A stretch of DNA of 64,000 nucleotides, taken from Brachypterus glaber. Lineage: Eukaryota > Arthropoda > Insecta > Coleoptera > Kateretidae. The notes below the pieces were generated by a model, which made no database searches, was not told where the DNA came from, and worked only from the letters and a program-made list of their open reading frames with translations. The stretch covers positions 40,460,791 to 40,524,790 of the forward strand of contig OY294044.1 of assembly GCA_958510825.1 (NCBI GenBank). Reading direction: 5' to 3'. How positions within the stretch are numbered: the first letter of the stretch is position 1; each line of letters begins with the position of its first letter. The position numbers and the translations under genes were made by a program. This document shows, piece after piece, positions 42,610 to 54,629 of this stretch.

Positions 42610-44422
42610 TGTCACGGTCAAGTGGATTTGTGACATTGTTTTCCTATGAAAGCCTATTTACTATGTTTTTGGTTTATTAAGACTTTGTGGTAGTACTTAC
42701 TTTGACTTTTTAAAGGTCAATAAGTCACACATTATGTATTTTCTTGTATTTTTGGTGATTAACGACCATGAAATCGTTGTCCATAACTTTTGATGCTATA
42801 GGCATATTTGTTGATATTTGTAAACATAACCTCACATTAAAAGGATATAAATTTAGATTTTAGTAAGTAATAAATACTAATTCTCACTATTTTCACTAGT
42901 TAGCTTGTAATTGTTTAACTTTTAACAATTATTATTGACTGGTTGTAAATAATTCAAATTATTTTCCTTTGACAGAATGACATTTGTAGTCAGTGTTACC
43001 AACCCTAGAGATTAAATGTAGTACTTCTTATTTTATTAATAACAATGTTTTTGTAAAATGTATTACAACTTTAATTTAATAAGGATTACTTGATACTAGA
43101 ACTGATTTATTAGAATAATAGATTACCTTTTTTTAATAATTTTGGACCCAACTAGTCAAATTGGTGTCTAAGGTACCGTATCGCCTACTTTAATTTTAAT
43201 CAAATAATTAATTATTATTAAACTATTGGCTACTATTTTGGTTTTTGTTGATTGTTTTTTGAACTATCGTTGCAATTAAATATTAGATTATTTCTTTTAA
43301 AGTAAAAATATTCGATTTGCGCAGAAGTTGATCACTACTAGCGCCATGACCGACTTAACAGCGGGAGACGAAACTAAGCGCCTTTTCCGTTGCTACCCTA
43401 ACCTACATAACTTGTGTTTTTAAGAAAGCGGCTGGTATTATTTAAACTGGTATGTTAATTTTAATTATTTTGGAGATAAAATATATAGAACTGTTTTCTC
43501 ATTATTTAGGCCGCATCCTATGCTTACATGATTTAGTGTAATTTGCTTTAATATGTAGAATTTTTGAACATACAAGTACGTCCTACATGATACACTGAAA
43601 AAGAACATGGCCACGTGTTGATTTGGATTGATATCCACTTTTATTATACTCATCATCGATGAAATTTGTGTGAATATCCGATGGAACGAGCAGATTAAGA
43701 TTCCTCGACGGTTCTAGACCATTTTTGAGCAGGATTTTCTACGACCGACCACCAGGATACCAAAATAAGGTGATTTCTTTCCATAACATTTTTAATGGCC
43801 AAGTTTTGAATTTAAACTCATTTTTCCTAAGTAAATTTTAATATTAATTATGGGTGTTTATTAAATATCCCTGTTTCATCTGTAAATTTAGGTATTCATT
43901 CAGTAACCCCTTTTTAAATGTAAATTGTGGGAATTCGTTATAATATTTTTATTGTATTCATTAATCATAATAATGGGTATTTGTTAAATAATTTTAATTG
44001 TGGGTATTCATTAAAAAATCCCTATTATAAACATAAATTGTGGGTATTCTATGTAAATTAAATTTCAATTACAATCATTATATATATTAAGTAAAATTTA
44101 AGACCATTTTTTATTTCAACAGCCATTATTTCCCTATTCGGTGAATAAACTAATCAGATAAAATACGTTGCAATCATCCCGAGCACTTACACTTTATTAT
44201 TACAAAAAAAAAGAGATCCCAAAATTACCCCACCCCTCGAAGTAGTCTCGTAGCTCCCCTGAAATCACTAGTCTGTGTGCAGTACCACGATATAAGGTCC
44301 CTGTGATTAGAATTGTGACATACCACCACTATTTCTCATTAGAATAGTGTGTGGTTGAACAAGTCGACACCTTGGTTGGTCTCATTAATCAACCAAGGTA
44401 ACACACATCTTTTATCGTGACA
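42610..44422 (+). repeat. Inner element 5' LTR
   Basis: TGTCACGG...CGTGACA, with 7-bp inverted ends TGTCACG/CGTGACA. By eye it is identical to the 3' LTR over about the first 920 bp. About 14 differences fall in the rest. Confidence 0.93.
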
Positions 44423-44428
44423 CGAAAT

Positions 44429-44440
44429 TGGCGCCTCAAC
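44429..44440 (+). promoter_or_regulatory. Primer-binding site of the inner element
   Basis: TGGCGCCTCAAC lies six bases after the 5' LTR. TGGCGCC-type sites complement the 3' end of a tRNA used to start minus-strand DNA. The tRNA was not identified. Confidence 0.6.
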
Positions 44441-44974
44441 TTTGTTGGTTCGATTTTATTTTAATACATTTTAGTATATTTGGTCATTTTTAGTATTTTT
44501 TGGGCTCCTTTTGTTGTAATTGGCGCCTACATTTCATCTTGATTGTATATTTTTTCTGATTTTTTTTGGTGGCCATGTGGGATGGTGACTGTTGAAGTTT
44601 TAAATTTTAAAATGTATTTTTCAGTGTTAGTTAACGATGCATAAATATTTGTATACCTACTGATTTTTTGTATTTGTTGTTCCAGGGTATGTCGAACAAC
44701 TGTGTTTAGCAGTCTATTTCACATATAGGGATTTGTGAATAGGTTGTGTAACAACCCCTATATTATTTTGGATTTTTAGTAACTGTTATACAGGGTGGTT
44801 CAGATACATGGTTTGGGAGTTCAGATACAAAGAATATATTTTTAGAAATTTTTGGTTTTGGTCCGAATATACTTTGGATTTTGACCGGAAATTTTTCATT
44901 TTGGAGTCAGTTCAGAATTTTTTGGTCGGGTCCAAAATTTTGGAATTGATTTCAAAATAATTTTTTGAATATAT

Positions 44975-45400
44975 AGTGCCTCATTTTTGGATTTAGTTCA
45001 TGTTTTGGTACACTATAGTATTCTATTTTTTGGATTTAGTCCAATATTTTTGATAATTTTGGGTATTTAGTACCACATATTTTTGGATTTAGTCCAATAT
45101 TTTTGATAATTTTGAGTATTTAGTACCACATATTTTTGGATTTAGTCCAATATTTTTGATAATTTTGGGTATTTAGTACCACATATTTTTGGATTTAGTC
45201 CAATATTTTTGATATTTTTGGGTATTTAGTACCACATATTTTTTGGATTTAGTCCAATATTTTTGATATTTTTGGGTATTTAGTACCACATATTTTTGGA
45301 TTTAGTCCAAAATTTTTGATATTTTTGGGTATATAGTATCCACACATTTTGGATTTAGTCCACATATTTGGAATCATTTTGGATACTTTAGTATCCAGTG
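44975..45400 (+). repeat. 53-bp tandem repeat in the inner leader
   Basis: About six to seven copies of a unit with ATTTTTGGATTTAGTCCAAT, TTTTTGATAATTTTGGGTAT and TTAGTACCACAT. The outer copies are more diverged. Confidence 0.92.
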
Positions 45401-45845
45401 ATTATTTTTTCATAATTTTTTAAAATTGTGAACATTTAGGTATACAAATAGTTAGCATTGTTGTAAGTCGATTTAGGTTAGGTTAGCAAAAGGAAAACTT
45501 TTATGTGTGTCCCTATTTAAGTTTATACAAAATTTATTTTTATATACAGTCCCTTATACATTTGAAGTTATAGTACTTTTAATAACTTCTACATACTGTC
45601 TTTTATTGAGTACAGTTTATATAGCATATAGTTTAAATTTTAACCAGTAATTCTAGTAATTATTATTTTGAGAAATTATTTTTAAATACTGGTACTACAT
45701 TGTTTAAATTTGGATTACAAATTTTTTTCCAAAAAAAAAAAATTTTTTTCAAATATTGGCTATTAAAGTTTTTATTTCAGAGGGTACAATTTTAAATATC
45801 ACCTCGGTTTTTTCAAAGTATTTGAGAGTAAAATTTTTACAAACC

Positions 45846-46330
45846 TCTGATTGTTTTTGACCGTAAATCCAAAATAGATCAGATCAATTGTAATAGAATT
45901 TTTTTTCTAAATTTCACATTTTTAGCTTTTTGTATTTTCTAGCTCTACAAACCTCTGATTGTTTTTGACCGTAAATCCAAAATAGATCAGATCATTTGTA
46001 GTATAATTTTTTTCTAAATTTCACATTTTTGGCTTTTTTGTATTTTCTAGTTCTACAAACCTCTGATTATTTTTGACCGTAAATCCAAAATAGATCAGAT
46101 CATTTGTAGTATAATTTTTTTCTAAATTTCACATTTTTGGCTTTTTTTGTATTTTCTAGTTCTACAAACCTCTGATTATTTTTGACCGTAAATCCAAAAT
46201 AGATCAGATCAATTGTAATAGAATTTTTTTTTTCTAAATTTCACATTTTTAGCTCTTTGTATTTTTTAGTTTTACAAACCTCTGATTGGTTTTGACCGTA
46301 AATCCAAAATAGATCAGAATAATTGTAGCT
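45846..46330 (+). repeat. 107-bp tandem repeat in the inner leader
   Basis: About five copies of a unit with CTCTGATTGTTTTTGACCGT, AAATCCAAAATAGATCAGAT and TCTAAATTTCACATTTTTAG, ending just upstream of gag. Confidence 0.92.
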
Positions 46331-46474
46331 AATTTTTCCATTCTAAAATTTTTGGCATTTTTGAATTTTTACCCCGTAAAAGTAAGAGAATTTATTGTTA
46401 TAGAATAAATTCTAGGTTTCTGTTTTTAAAATTTAAATATTTTGAATTAACTGCTGTATTTTCCATTTTTAGTC

Positions 46475-48460
46475 ATGGATGCTGGATTCCTGTTGGTCGA
46501 TGAACTCAACTACGAGTTGGCGCTTCGTAACGAGCCAGTCGTGGGAAATGCTGCTCAAAAGAGGATCAGGCTAAGAGAACGTCTAAAACAGGAACGAAAC
46601 ACTCATGTCAATTACCAAGCACCTTTATTCACAGACATAGAGGAAGAACTTGAAGTATGTCAGGAAAAGATAGGTATATTATCAGGCACAATAAAAATTT
46701 TTAGAAACTTGCCGAATGAATTTAAAAGGTTGGAGACACGTTTATTGCATTTATCAGAGCGTATTAAGCGTATTCCTACTATGACTTTGGATCAAAACCA
46801 AAAGAGAGGTACTGTTTTTGGTGAATGCAAGGAACTTATTCTTAAACTAATTTCTTCCGTTGGGCGAGTATCTGACAATTTAATTGATTTTAATATTGAT
46901 CGGCAGGATCAATTGCATACAAGCGCTCCTGATATAGGATCTGCTAAAGTATCTACAAATAATGTAGAAAATTTAACAGTTTACTTAGAAAATATGCATT
47001 TAGATCCTTCTGAAAATATTCAAGATCAAATAGAAACAGATTCTGTTATTGTATCTCCTTTTAATGCAAATCCATCAATTTCTTCACCAAATCAAAGTAA
47101 TCAAATAAATAATCAAATTAATTTAATAGATCAGGAAATACAAACTGAAAATTTTTCAATTAATCCGTTAAGCAACAATAGAGTAGATAATCAGCCTAAT
47201 TTAGTAGACCAAAACTTAATAATTAATTCTAATAATTTCAACCCAACCAATAGTAGTATGCAAGCCAATATTAGCCAATTTAATTCGGTGAATGCAAATG
47301 TTCAGTTAGGAAACAGTCCTATTAATACAGTACATGCAAATGGACATGGTATCAATAACCGATTTAATCCTGTGGTACATCATTTTAATCAATTTCCAGT
47401 ACATGGAATTAGACATTCAATTTTACCCCCTCAAAATTATTCTACCAATTTACCCCCTCATAATTATAATTCAAACTTAAACCCTCGGAATTATTCTTCA
47501 AATTTACCCCGGTATAGGTCATCAAATAGACAAAACGTAACTTTTAATAATGTAAACCCAAATTATGGACATGACTTTGATCAGAATTATAATTCAGAAA
47601 CTCCTTTTGAATCTAATCATCGATCTAGTACAGGTGATCGTTTTGGTTCAAATAGCTATCAGATTTCCAGATGGAACGTATTTTTTGATGGTAACCCTTC
47701 GAACTTAAACGTTTTCCTTGAAAGAATAGAAGAGTTGTGTTTTAGTCGTAACGTAGACAAATCAGTTTTATTTAGATCTGCAGTCGAATTATTTAAAAAC
47801 AATGCTTTAATTTGGTTTCGAGCTGTCAGACATACTGTATATTCTTGGGATGATCTCGTTACTAAACTGAAACTAGACTTCTTGCCTAGTGACCTTGATT
47901 CTAGAATAATGGAAGAACTGCGTCAACGAACTATGGGTTCTGATGAAAGAGCGGTCGTATATATTTGTATTATGGAAGGTTATTTTTTGCGATTATGTAA
48001 TCAACCCCCAGAAGAAACTAAATTAAATATTATTATTCAAAATTTATTACCGTATTACCAAAACCATTTAGCACTTATTCATGTAACTTCAATTCAACAT
48101 TTAAAAGATTTAGCACGCCAGATTGAGAAAACAAGATTAAATACAAGTAAATTTAAACAACCCATACCTTTCAATAGTACCATGATCGAAGCTGATCTCT
48201 CATATAAAAAATCTTTTAGTAACAAAGTCAAAGTAAACGAAATTAACGTTAATAATTTTTCGGAAGATAGAGAACACGATAACGCAAATTCTCATTTAGT
48301 TTGCGCTCATCAAAACTCTAATCCTACGAATGTTAATTCGGAAAATTCCTGTAATCATGATTTAATAGATTTTAACTCAGAATCAAACCATATTTTGCCA
48401 AATTCTGTTGCCTCACAAAGTAAGTGTACAACCTGTAAATTTTTCGGTGGACGATATTAA
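46475..48460 (+). CDS. Inner element Gag
   Basis: 661-codon frame from an ATG at 46475 (TTTTAGTCATGGATG). The N-terminus (LLVDELNYELALRN, then a basic KRIRLRERLKQER helix) is usual for a group of insect gypsy Gag proteins. A long Asn/Ser-rich linker (about residues 180-390) leads to the capsid-like domain: WNVFFDGNPSNLNVFLERIE, NALIWFRAVRH, WDDLVTKLKLDFLP and ELRQRTMGSDE. The last codons (after about 48405) are out of frame with the zinc-knuckle region that follows, so a frameshift truncates the protein. Gag is likely still assembly-competent up to the capsid, which is inference. Confidence 0.82.
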   Translation: MDAGFLLVDELNYELALRNEPVVGNAAQKRIRLRERLKQERNTHVNYQAPLFTDIEEELEVCQEKIGILSGTIKIFRNLPNEFKRLETRLLHLSERIKRIPTMTLDQNQKRGTVFGECKELILKLISSVGRVSDNLIDFNIDRQDQLHTSAPDIGSAKVSTNNVENLTVYLENMHLDPSENIQDQIETDSVIVSPFNANPSISSPNQSNQINNQINLIDQEIQTENFSINPLSNNRVDNQPNLVDQNLIINSNNFNPTNSSMQANISQFNSVNANVQLGNSPINTVHANGHGINNRFNPVVHHFNQFPVHGIRHSILPPQNYSTNLPPHNYNSNLNPRNYSSNLPRYRSSNRQNVTFNNVNPNYGHDFDQNYNSETPFESNHRSSTGDRFGSNSYQISRWNVFFDGNPSNLNVFLERIEELCFSRNVDKSVLFRSAVELFKNNALIWFRAVRHTVYSWDDLVTKLKLDFLPSDLDSRIMEELRQRTMGSDERAVVYICIMEGYFLRLCNQPPEETKLNIIIQNLLPYYQNHLALIHVTSIQHLKDLARQIEKTRLNTSKFKQPIPFNSTMIEADLSYKKSFSNKVKVNEINVNNFSEDREHDNANSHLVCAHQNSNPTNVNSENSCNHDLIDFNSESNHILPNSVASQSKCTTCKFFGGRY

Positions 48461-48671
48461 AGCCGAACCTACATGTTGGAACTGTAAAACAATCGGCCCT
48501 GTATTCAATGACTGTAGAAAACCAAGAAACTCTAAATTTTGCTACAAGTGTGGTAAAACAAACGTTATTGTTTCAAAATGTCCAAAGTGTTATGCATCGA
48601 ATATTCCTAAAACCGATCTTTGTATTTGTAGTTCTGACTGTCCTTCAACTCTTGAAAATTCAAAAAACTAA
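48408..48671 (+). pseudogene. Inner element Gag zinc-knuckle region, shifted frame
   Basis: Continues Gag in another frame with VNFSVDDIKAEPTCWNC. The first knuckle is CWNCKTIGPVFNDC, in which Pro takes the place of the expected His, so it probably cannot bind zinc. A second Cys-rich stretch (CYKCGKTNVIVSKCPKC) follows. The frame ends at 48671 and the next part lies in the protease frame. Confidence 0.65.
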
Positions 48672-49915
48672 CTGATCAGAAATCATTTTCCGGTCGCTGG
48701 TTTCTGAGTACTGATAAAAAGACCGACCCATTTATAAAATCATTTTTCTTCAATTTTGATAAAAATAAAGTTAATAAAAATAAAATACATTCTGTCAATT
48801 CAAATTTAATTGCTAAAACTTTTGAAAGGAAAAACAAAAATTTTGATAGTAGTTCAAAATATCCTATATTACCAAATTTTAACCCAGTTAAAACCAATTC
48901 AGTTACACAAAAAAATTTAAATAAAACAAATAAAAATGTTTTAGTTAATTTAAATAAAAATAATTCAGTTACCCCAGAAATTTTAAGTAAAACAAATGAA
49001 AATGTTTTAGTTAAATTAAAACAAAATAATCCTGTTAAAATTAATCAAAATAAATCAATTAAAACCATTCCAGTCGTTAATAATAAAAGTAATACCGTTA
49101 AGCCATTTAATAGTGAATTAAATAAAAATGTTTCAGAAAAATTAAATGAAAATAAAGTAAATTTAAATAAAAGTTCAGTTATAGCCCCAATGTGTACTCA
49201 AATTGAAAATGATAACCGTCCTTTTCTGTCTGTCAATATTTTCGGTCATAATGTTGTAGCCCTATGTGACTCAGGAGCTAACGCTACGATTATCGGAGAA
49301 TCGTGTCTAAAGCTATTACCATTTTTGAGAAATTTAATTATTTCCGAGAATGTAAATTCCAAAGTTAGTACCGCGGATGGACAATCACAATTAGTTTTAG
49401 GTTACATAAATATTCCCTTCAAATTAGATAATAATTATAAAATTTTAAAAGTATTAGTCATTCCCTCAGTAAAGCATTCTATAATTCTAGGTATAGATTT
49501 TTGTAAGCTTTTTAAATTATCCCTAAACTTTGTAGATAACTCATATACTCATTCTGTAGATTCTGTAAATATTGTACAGGATGCTAGTTCCTTAAATTCA
49601 GATCAAAAATTACAATTAAATAAATTAGAACAAGCGTATTACCGTTATAAAACCCGATATGATTTACGTAAAAAGCCTATGACTTTAAACGTTGGTGATA
49701 TCGTTTTTAAGAAAAATACCATTTTATCCAATGCAAGTAAGAATTTTAATGCAAAATTGGCCCCTAAATTTATTCAATGTACTGTCAAAAAAGTAATTTC
49801 TCCATTAGTTTATAATTTAGTTGATAAAAATAATAAAGATGTTGGTAATTGGCACGTCAATAAATTAAAACATATTTCTGACATGACGGACGACGACAAA
49901 GTTATTTTAGATTAA
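48671..49915 (+). CDS. Inner element protease fused to an integrase C-terminal tail
   Basis: The frame opens near 48671 with FSGRWFLSTDKKTDPF and an Asn/Lys-rich linker. The first ATG is at 49190. The protease has VVALCDSGANATIIG (catalytic Asp) and HSIILGIDFCKLF. The short SSLNSDQKLQLNKL stretch normally precedes RT. Directly after it (about 49625) comes YYRYKTRYDLRKKPMTLNVG, then SKNFNAKLAPKF, SPLVYNLVDK and NWHVNKLKHI, the C-terminal domain of a gypsy integrase. RT, RNase H and the integrase core are missing without loss of frame. The protease may still process Gag. A DNA- or chromatin-binding role of the tail is only a possibility. Confidence 0.82.
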   Translation, partial: TDQKSFSGRWFLSTDKKTDPFIKSFFFNFDKNKVNKNKIHSVNSNLIAKTFERKNKNFDSSSKYPILPNFNPVKTNSVTQKNLNKTNKNVLVNLNKNNSVTPEILSKTNENVLVKLKQNNPVKINQNKSIKTIPVVNNKSNTVKPFNSELNKNVSEKLNENKVNLNKSSVIAPMCTQIENDNRPFLSVNIFGHNVVALCDSGANATIIGESCLKLLPFLRNLIISENVNSKVSTADGQSQLVLGYINIPFKLDNNYKILKVLVIPSVKHSIILGIDFCKLFKLSLNFVDNSYTHSVDSVNIVQDASSLNSDQKLQLNKLEQAYYRYKTRYDLRKKPMTLNVGDIVFKKNTILSNASKNFNAKLAPKFIQCTVKKVISPLVYNLVDKNNKDVGNWHVNKLKHISDMTDDDKVILD

Positions 49916-50497
49916 AAAGTTTCCCTATATTATTTTATTTTTTTATTTTTGTATGTTTTGATTGTTTCATGTTTGATCCCTGAAGTGGCTCGAATAATAA
50001 TTTTATGAAATTAATTATTATTGCGTTCCCAGAATTCCATAATTTATCTTTGGTTTTAGGAATTTGTTTTATTTTGTGGCCAAGAAAGAGGCTTTTAAAC
50101 AATTCCGATTTTGTAACAAAAATAATTGTTGAACTCTGTTTACATAATATAGTTTTTTGTAGAGATAAAGTGAGTCTGTTATCCACTTCTCAACCTTCAG
50201 TTGAGCTTTATTCTGCTCCAGCTAAGCAAGTCTTAGCGGGAAAAAACTTTATTAGTTGTTACTCTATCTGATAGGTTACAACGCCCTATGGTATTAAATA
50301 CTATTATATTTATAATAGAATTATTTTTGACTTTAGCAGAAGTCTATCCTTTATACTTAAATGTATAAGATTAAAAATTTTGATCAATTTTTGGAATAAT
50401 TTTCTTCGGAAATATTCTAAGAGTACCTAAGTTTGAAAACTATCTATGAGGTTTTGGTCATTTTTTTATCGTTTTTTTTTTATAGCTTTAGGTGGCG
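49916..50497 (+). other. 3' untranslated region of the inner element
   Basis: No coding sequence. The purine-rich stretch just before the 3' LTR (TTTAGGTGGCG) may serve as the polypurine tract. Confidence 0.5.
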
Positions 50498-52308
50498 TGT
50501 CACGGTCAAGTGGATTTGTGACATTGTTTTCCTATGAAAGCCTATTTACTATGTTTTTGGTTTATTAAGACTTTGTGGTAGTACTTACTTTGACTTTTTA
50601 AAGGTCAATAAGTCACACATTATGTATTTTCTTGTATTTTTGGTGATTAACGACCATGAAATCGTTGTCCATAACTTTTGATGCTATAGGCATATTTGTT
50701 GATATTTGTAAACATAACCTCACATTAAAAGGATATAAATTTAGATTTTAGTAAGTAATAAATACTAATTCTCACTATTTTCACTAGTTAGCTTGTAATT
50801 GTTTAACTTTTAACAATTATTATTGACTGGTTGTAAATAATTCAAATTATTTTCCTTTGACAGAATGACATTTGTAGTCAGTGTTACCAACCCTAGAGAT
50901 TAAATGTAGTACTTCTTATTTTATTAATAACAATGTTTTTGTAAAATGTATTACAACTTTAATTTAATAAGGATTACTTGATACTAGAACTGATTTATTA
51001 GAATAATAGATTACCTTTTTTTAATAATTTTGGACCCAACTAGTCAAATTGGTGTCTAAGGTACCGTATCGCCTACTTTAATTTTAATCAAATAATTAAT
51101 TATTATTAAACTATTGGCTACTATTTTGGTTTTTGTTGATTGTTTTTTGAACTATCGTTGCAATTAAATATTAGATTATTTCTTTTAAAGTAAAAATATT
51201 CGATTTGCGCAGAAGTTGATCACTACTAGCGCCATGACCGACTTAACAGCGGGAGACGAAACTAAGCGCCTTTTCCGTTGCTACCCTAACCTACATAACT
51301 TGTGTTTTTAAGAAAGCGGCTGGTATTATTTAAACTGGTATGTTAATTTTAATTATTTTGGAGATAAAATATATAGAACTGTTTTCTCATTATTTAGGCC
51401 GCATCCTATGCTTACATGATTTAGTGTAATTTGCTTTAATATGTGGAATTTTTGAACATACAAGTACGTCCTACATGATACACTGAAAAAGAACATGGCC
51501 ACGTGTTGATTTGGATTGATATCCACTTTTATTATACTCATCATCGATGAAATTTGTGTGAATATCCGATGGAACGAGCAGATTAAGATTCCTCGACGGT
51601 TCTAGACCATTTTTGAGCAGGATTTTCTACGACCGACCACCAGGATACCAAAATAAGGTGATTTCTTTCCATAACATTTTTAATGGCCAAGTTTTGAATT
51701 TAAACTCATTTTTCCTAAGTAAATTTTAATATTAATTATGGGTGTTTATTAAATATCCCTGTTTCATCTGTAAATTTAGGTATTCATTCAGTAACCCCTT
51801 TTTAAATGTAAATTGTGGGTATTCGTTATAATATTTTTATTGTATTCATTAATCATAATAATGGGTATTTGTTAAATAATTTTAATTGTGGGTATTCATT
51901 AAAAAATCCCTATTATAAACATAAATTGTGGGTATTCTATATAAATTAAATTTCAATTACAATCATTATATATATTAAGTAAAATTTAAGAACATTTTTT
52001 ATTTCAACAGCCATTATTTCCCTATTCGGTGAACAAACTAATCAGATAAAATACGTTGCAATCATCCCGAGCAATTACACTTTATTATTACAAAAAAAGA
52101 GACCCCAAAATTACCCCACCCCCGAAGTAGTCTCGTAGCTCCCCTGAAATCACTAGTCAGTGTGTAGTACCACGATATAAGGTCCCTGTGATTAGAATTG
52201 TAACATACCACCACTATTTCTCATTAGAATAGTGTGTGGTTGCGGCAAGTCGACACCTTGGTTGGTCTCATTAATCAACCAAGGTAACACACATCTTTTA
52301 TCGTGGCA
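50498..52308 (+). repeat. Inner element 3' LTR
   Basis: 1811 bp. It ends CGTGGCA where the 5' LTR ends CGTGACA, and is followed directly by the AGAT duplication and the resumed host integrase. Confidence 0.93.
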
Positions 52309-52312
52309 AGAT

Positions 52313-53523
52313 ATATTTTGACATGTATTGATTATGCAACCCGATATGCAGAAGCGATTCCGCTAAAAGACATAACTGTAGCTAGAGCCTTTGTTGAAAA
52401 TGTTATTCTTAGGCACGGAACCCCAGCACAACTTCTCACAGACAATGGTACACAGTTTGTCTCAGCACTGTTTAAAAATGTTTGCGAACTGTTAAATATT
52501 TCAAGACTTTATACCACCCCTTATCATGCCCAGGCTAACGGATTGGTAGAAAAATTGAATGGGACGCTAAAACAAATGCTAAAACACTTTGTTAACGAGA
52601 AAGACCGTGAATGGGATCTGATGTTACCGTACGTGATGTGTGCTTATAGGAATATACGGAGTGAATCTACAAAACAGACACCGTTTTACTTACTTTTTGG
52701 TAGAGATATGACTTTACCATATCACCTAACAATAGAACCGCAATCTATTAAATATGATGTAGATTCGAATTATGCATCAGAAATGGTCCTAAGATTACAA
52801 AAAGCGCATGCTCAAGCTAGAGAAAATTTGAGGAAAAGTGCGAGTAATCAAAAGAAGTATGCAGACCAAAAAGCAGTGACTAGAACATTTAAGTTAGGCG
52901 ACAAGGTGTATTTGTACACTCCACAAATAAACAAAAATAAAATTGCAAGAAAGTTTTATAGAAAATGGTCCGGTCCTTACGAAGTTATAAAGGTTAAGGG
53001 CCCTGTCACTTATAAAATGAAACATATTAAAGATGAAAGAACCCAATTAACACATGTGGACCGGTTAAAACCAGCCACAATCCGCATTGAAAATGAATCA
53101 GATTGGGAGGACGATGACATTGTAATAGAAGAAAATCAAAACGATTTGTTGGATGAGCCAGTCCAAGTTTTACCAGAAAAACATAATGTTACACGGGTCA
53201 ACCCAAGAATCTCATTAGAAAATCAAAATGATGCAAATTCTGAAAACAATAGTATTTTAGAAAATTCAACAAACGTAACTGAAACCTCGGAGAGTGACGA
53301 CGAAGATATGAATAATATCGAACAACTAGGGGAGGTTAGTGATTCAGACGTGTCCTTTTACGATGTTGAAGGAGATGTTGAAGGCGATGTTGAAGTAAAA
53401 AACCAGGAACCAGCAGCTGATAGAGACCAACCAATCAGTGTGCAAGAAAGACCAATTGGACGTAGTCTAAGGTCAAGAGGATCAGTTCCAGAAGAACCAT
53501 GGATTTTTAAAAAAACGAAATAA
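52313..53523 (+). CDS. Outer gypsy integrase core and C-terminus
   Basis: Continues the integrase from 42609 in the same frame once the inner element and one AGAT are discounted. ILTCIDYATRYAEAIPL leads the core. LTDNGTQFVS carries the second catalytic Asp and HAQANGLVEKLNGTLK the catalytic Glu. With the Asp before the insertion, the DDE set is complete. The C-terminal domain (KLGDKVYLYTP, RKFYRKWSGPYEVIK, LTHVDRLKP) is followed by an acidic tail with a DVEGDVEGDVEV repeat, and the frame ends at 53521-53523. The real start is not at 52303. Confidence 0.88.
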
Positions 53524-54629
53524 TAACAAACATTAGTTTAGGACATAGCCGAAAAATAAAAATGACTAAAAGCAAATAGGTATACAGAATTCAAATTATA
53601 AACAGATTTATATTATACCATATATACGCTATAGGTTATTTACATATAGGCGCCGAGTAACCAAAACAAATGGGATATTAGTCCGAGCGTTTTGAGAAAG
53701 TTAAATAAACATATATTAAGTAGGTGAACAAACCCTAAAATTGAGAAGAACGTAACGAGTTAAGATAACAGTTTAATAACACTTTCTAGTTATTATATAT
53801 AAATAAATAAACCAATAAAAAGAGTCATGAGAATTTTTCACTAACTATATACAAAATAAATAAAAATAATCTGAGTGGAAACATAAATATAAATAAATAA
53901 AACTAACGAAAAATATTTTGAAGTAACTAAATAAATAAAAGTGTCTTATAAATAAAGTGTTGTATTGAAAAACTAAAACGTATTACCGGTTAAGTTAATG
54001 AACAATAAAAAAGTTCGAAAAGACTAAAGAATATAAACATTTTAGCGGTCTTTGTCGTTCGCGCCGTGTAATTTTGTTGAACGAAATGGTTTTGACACAA
54101 TATCGAACGAATATCGATATACTGTACTTCATGTAAATGGAGGTGTTGGCCGACGAAATGTTCAGCTCAGCCTGTAAGACTAAAAGTCATCAGTCAACTG
54201 CGATAGGAGTCTTATCCAGAGACCTCCGTGACTTCCCGAATGCTGAGGTGGATGAAATAATATCCAGAACATAGACAGGGGGAGATTATGCAGTCTAAGA
54301 AGGGGACAACATCAAGGTACCACCTACGCACTGGAAGGGCGTGAGTAAAGCTTTCAGAATATTATGAAGGCACACAGACTTTATACGATGCCGTCAAATT
54401 TCATTCAAGTGACGCGGTATAGAACTGCAAATGAAACTATGTACTTAAGTTTAGTGTGGTGTTAAGTTAAGTTAGTTAAAAATTAGAGTAAGTTGATTTT
54501 GTTAGTTTTAGTTAGTTTCACTTGGTTCATGCATGTGCAACCTAACAGAAAAAATGTTTATCAACATTTTTTTTGAAGAAATCTTTGTTTTTACAAAAAA
54601 AGGATTTCTTCTTTGTTCGGGGGGAGTTA
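53524..54629 (+). other. 3' untranslated region of the outer gypsy element
   Basis: 1.1 kb without an open frame of note and no envelope-like gene. GGGGGGAGTTA directly before the 3' LTR fits a polypurine tract. Confidence 0.6.

Larger units (their letters stand above)
42610..52308 (+). mobile_element. Inner, internally deleted LTR retrotransposon
   Basis: 9.7 kb, with LTRs of 1813 and 1811 bp, flanked by AGAT on both sides (42606-42609 and 52309-52312). One copy of AGAT joins the two halves of the host integrase in frame. It carries a primer-binding site, a 2-kb repeat-rich leader, gag, and a protease fused to an integrase tail, and lacks RT, RNase H and integrase core. It would need enzymes from a complete relative. 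Confidence 0.92.

Noticed and set aside
43465..43656. 63-codon frame present in both inner LTRs (also 51353-51544)
   Set aside because: It lies wholly inside the LTR, has no domain, and its repetition only reflects the LTR pair.
44975..46330. CRISPR-like array
   Set aside because: The repeats are directly adjacent without unique spacers and lie in the leader of a eukaryotic LTR element.
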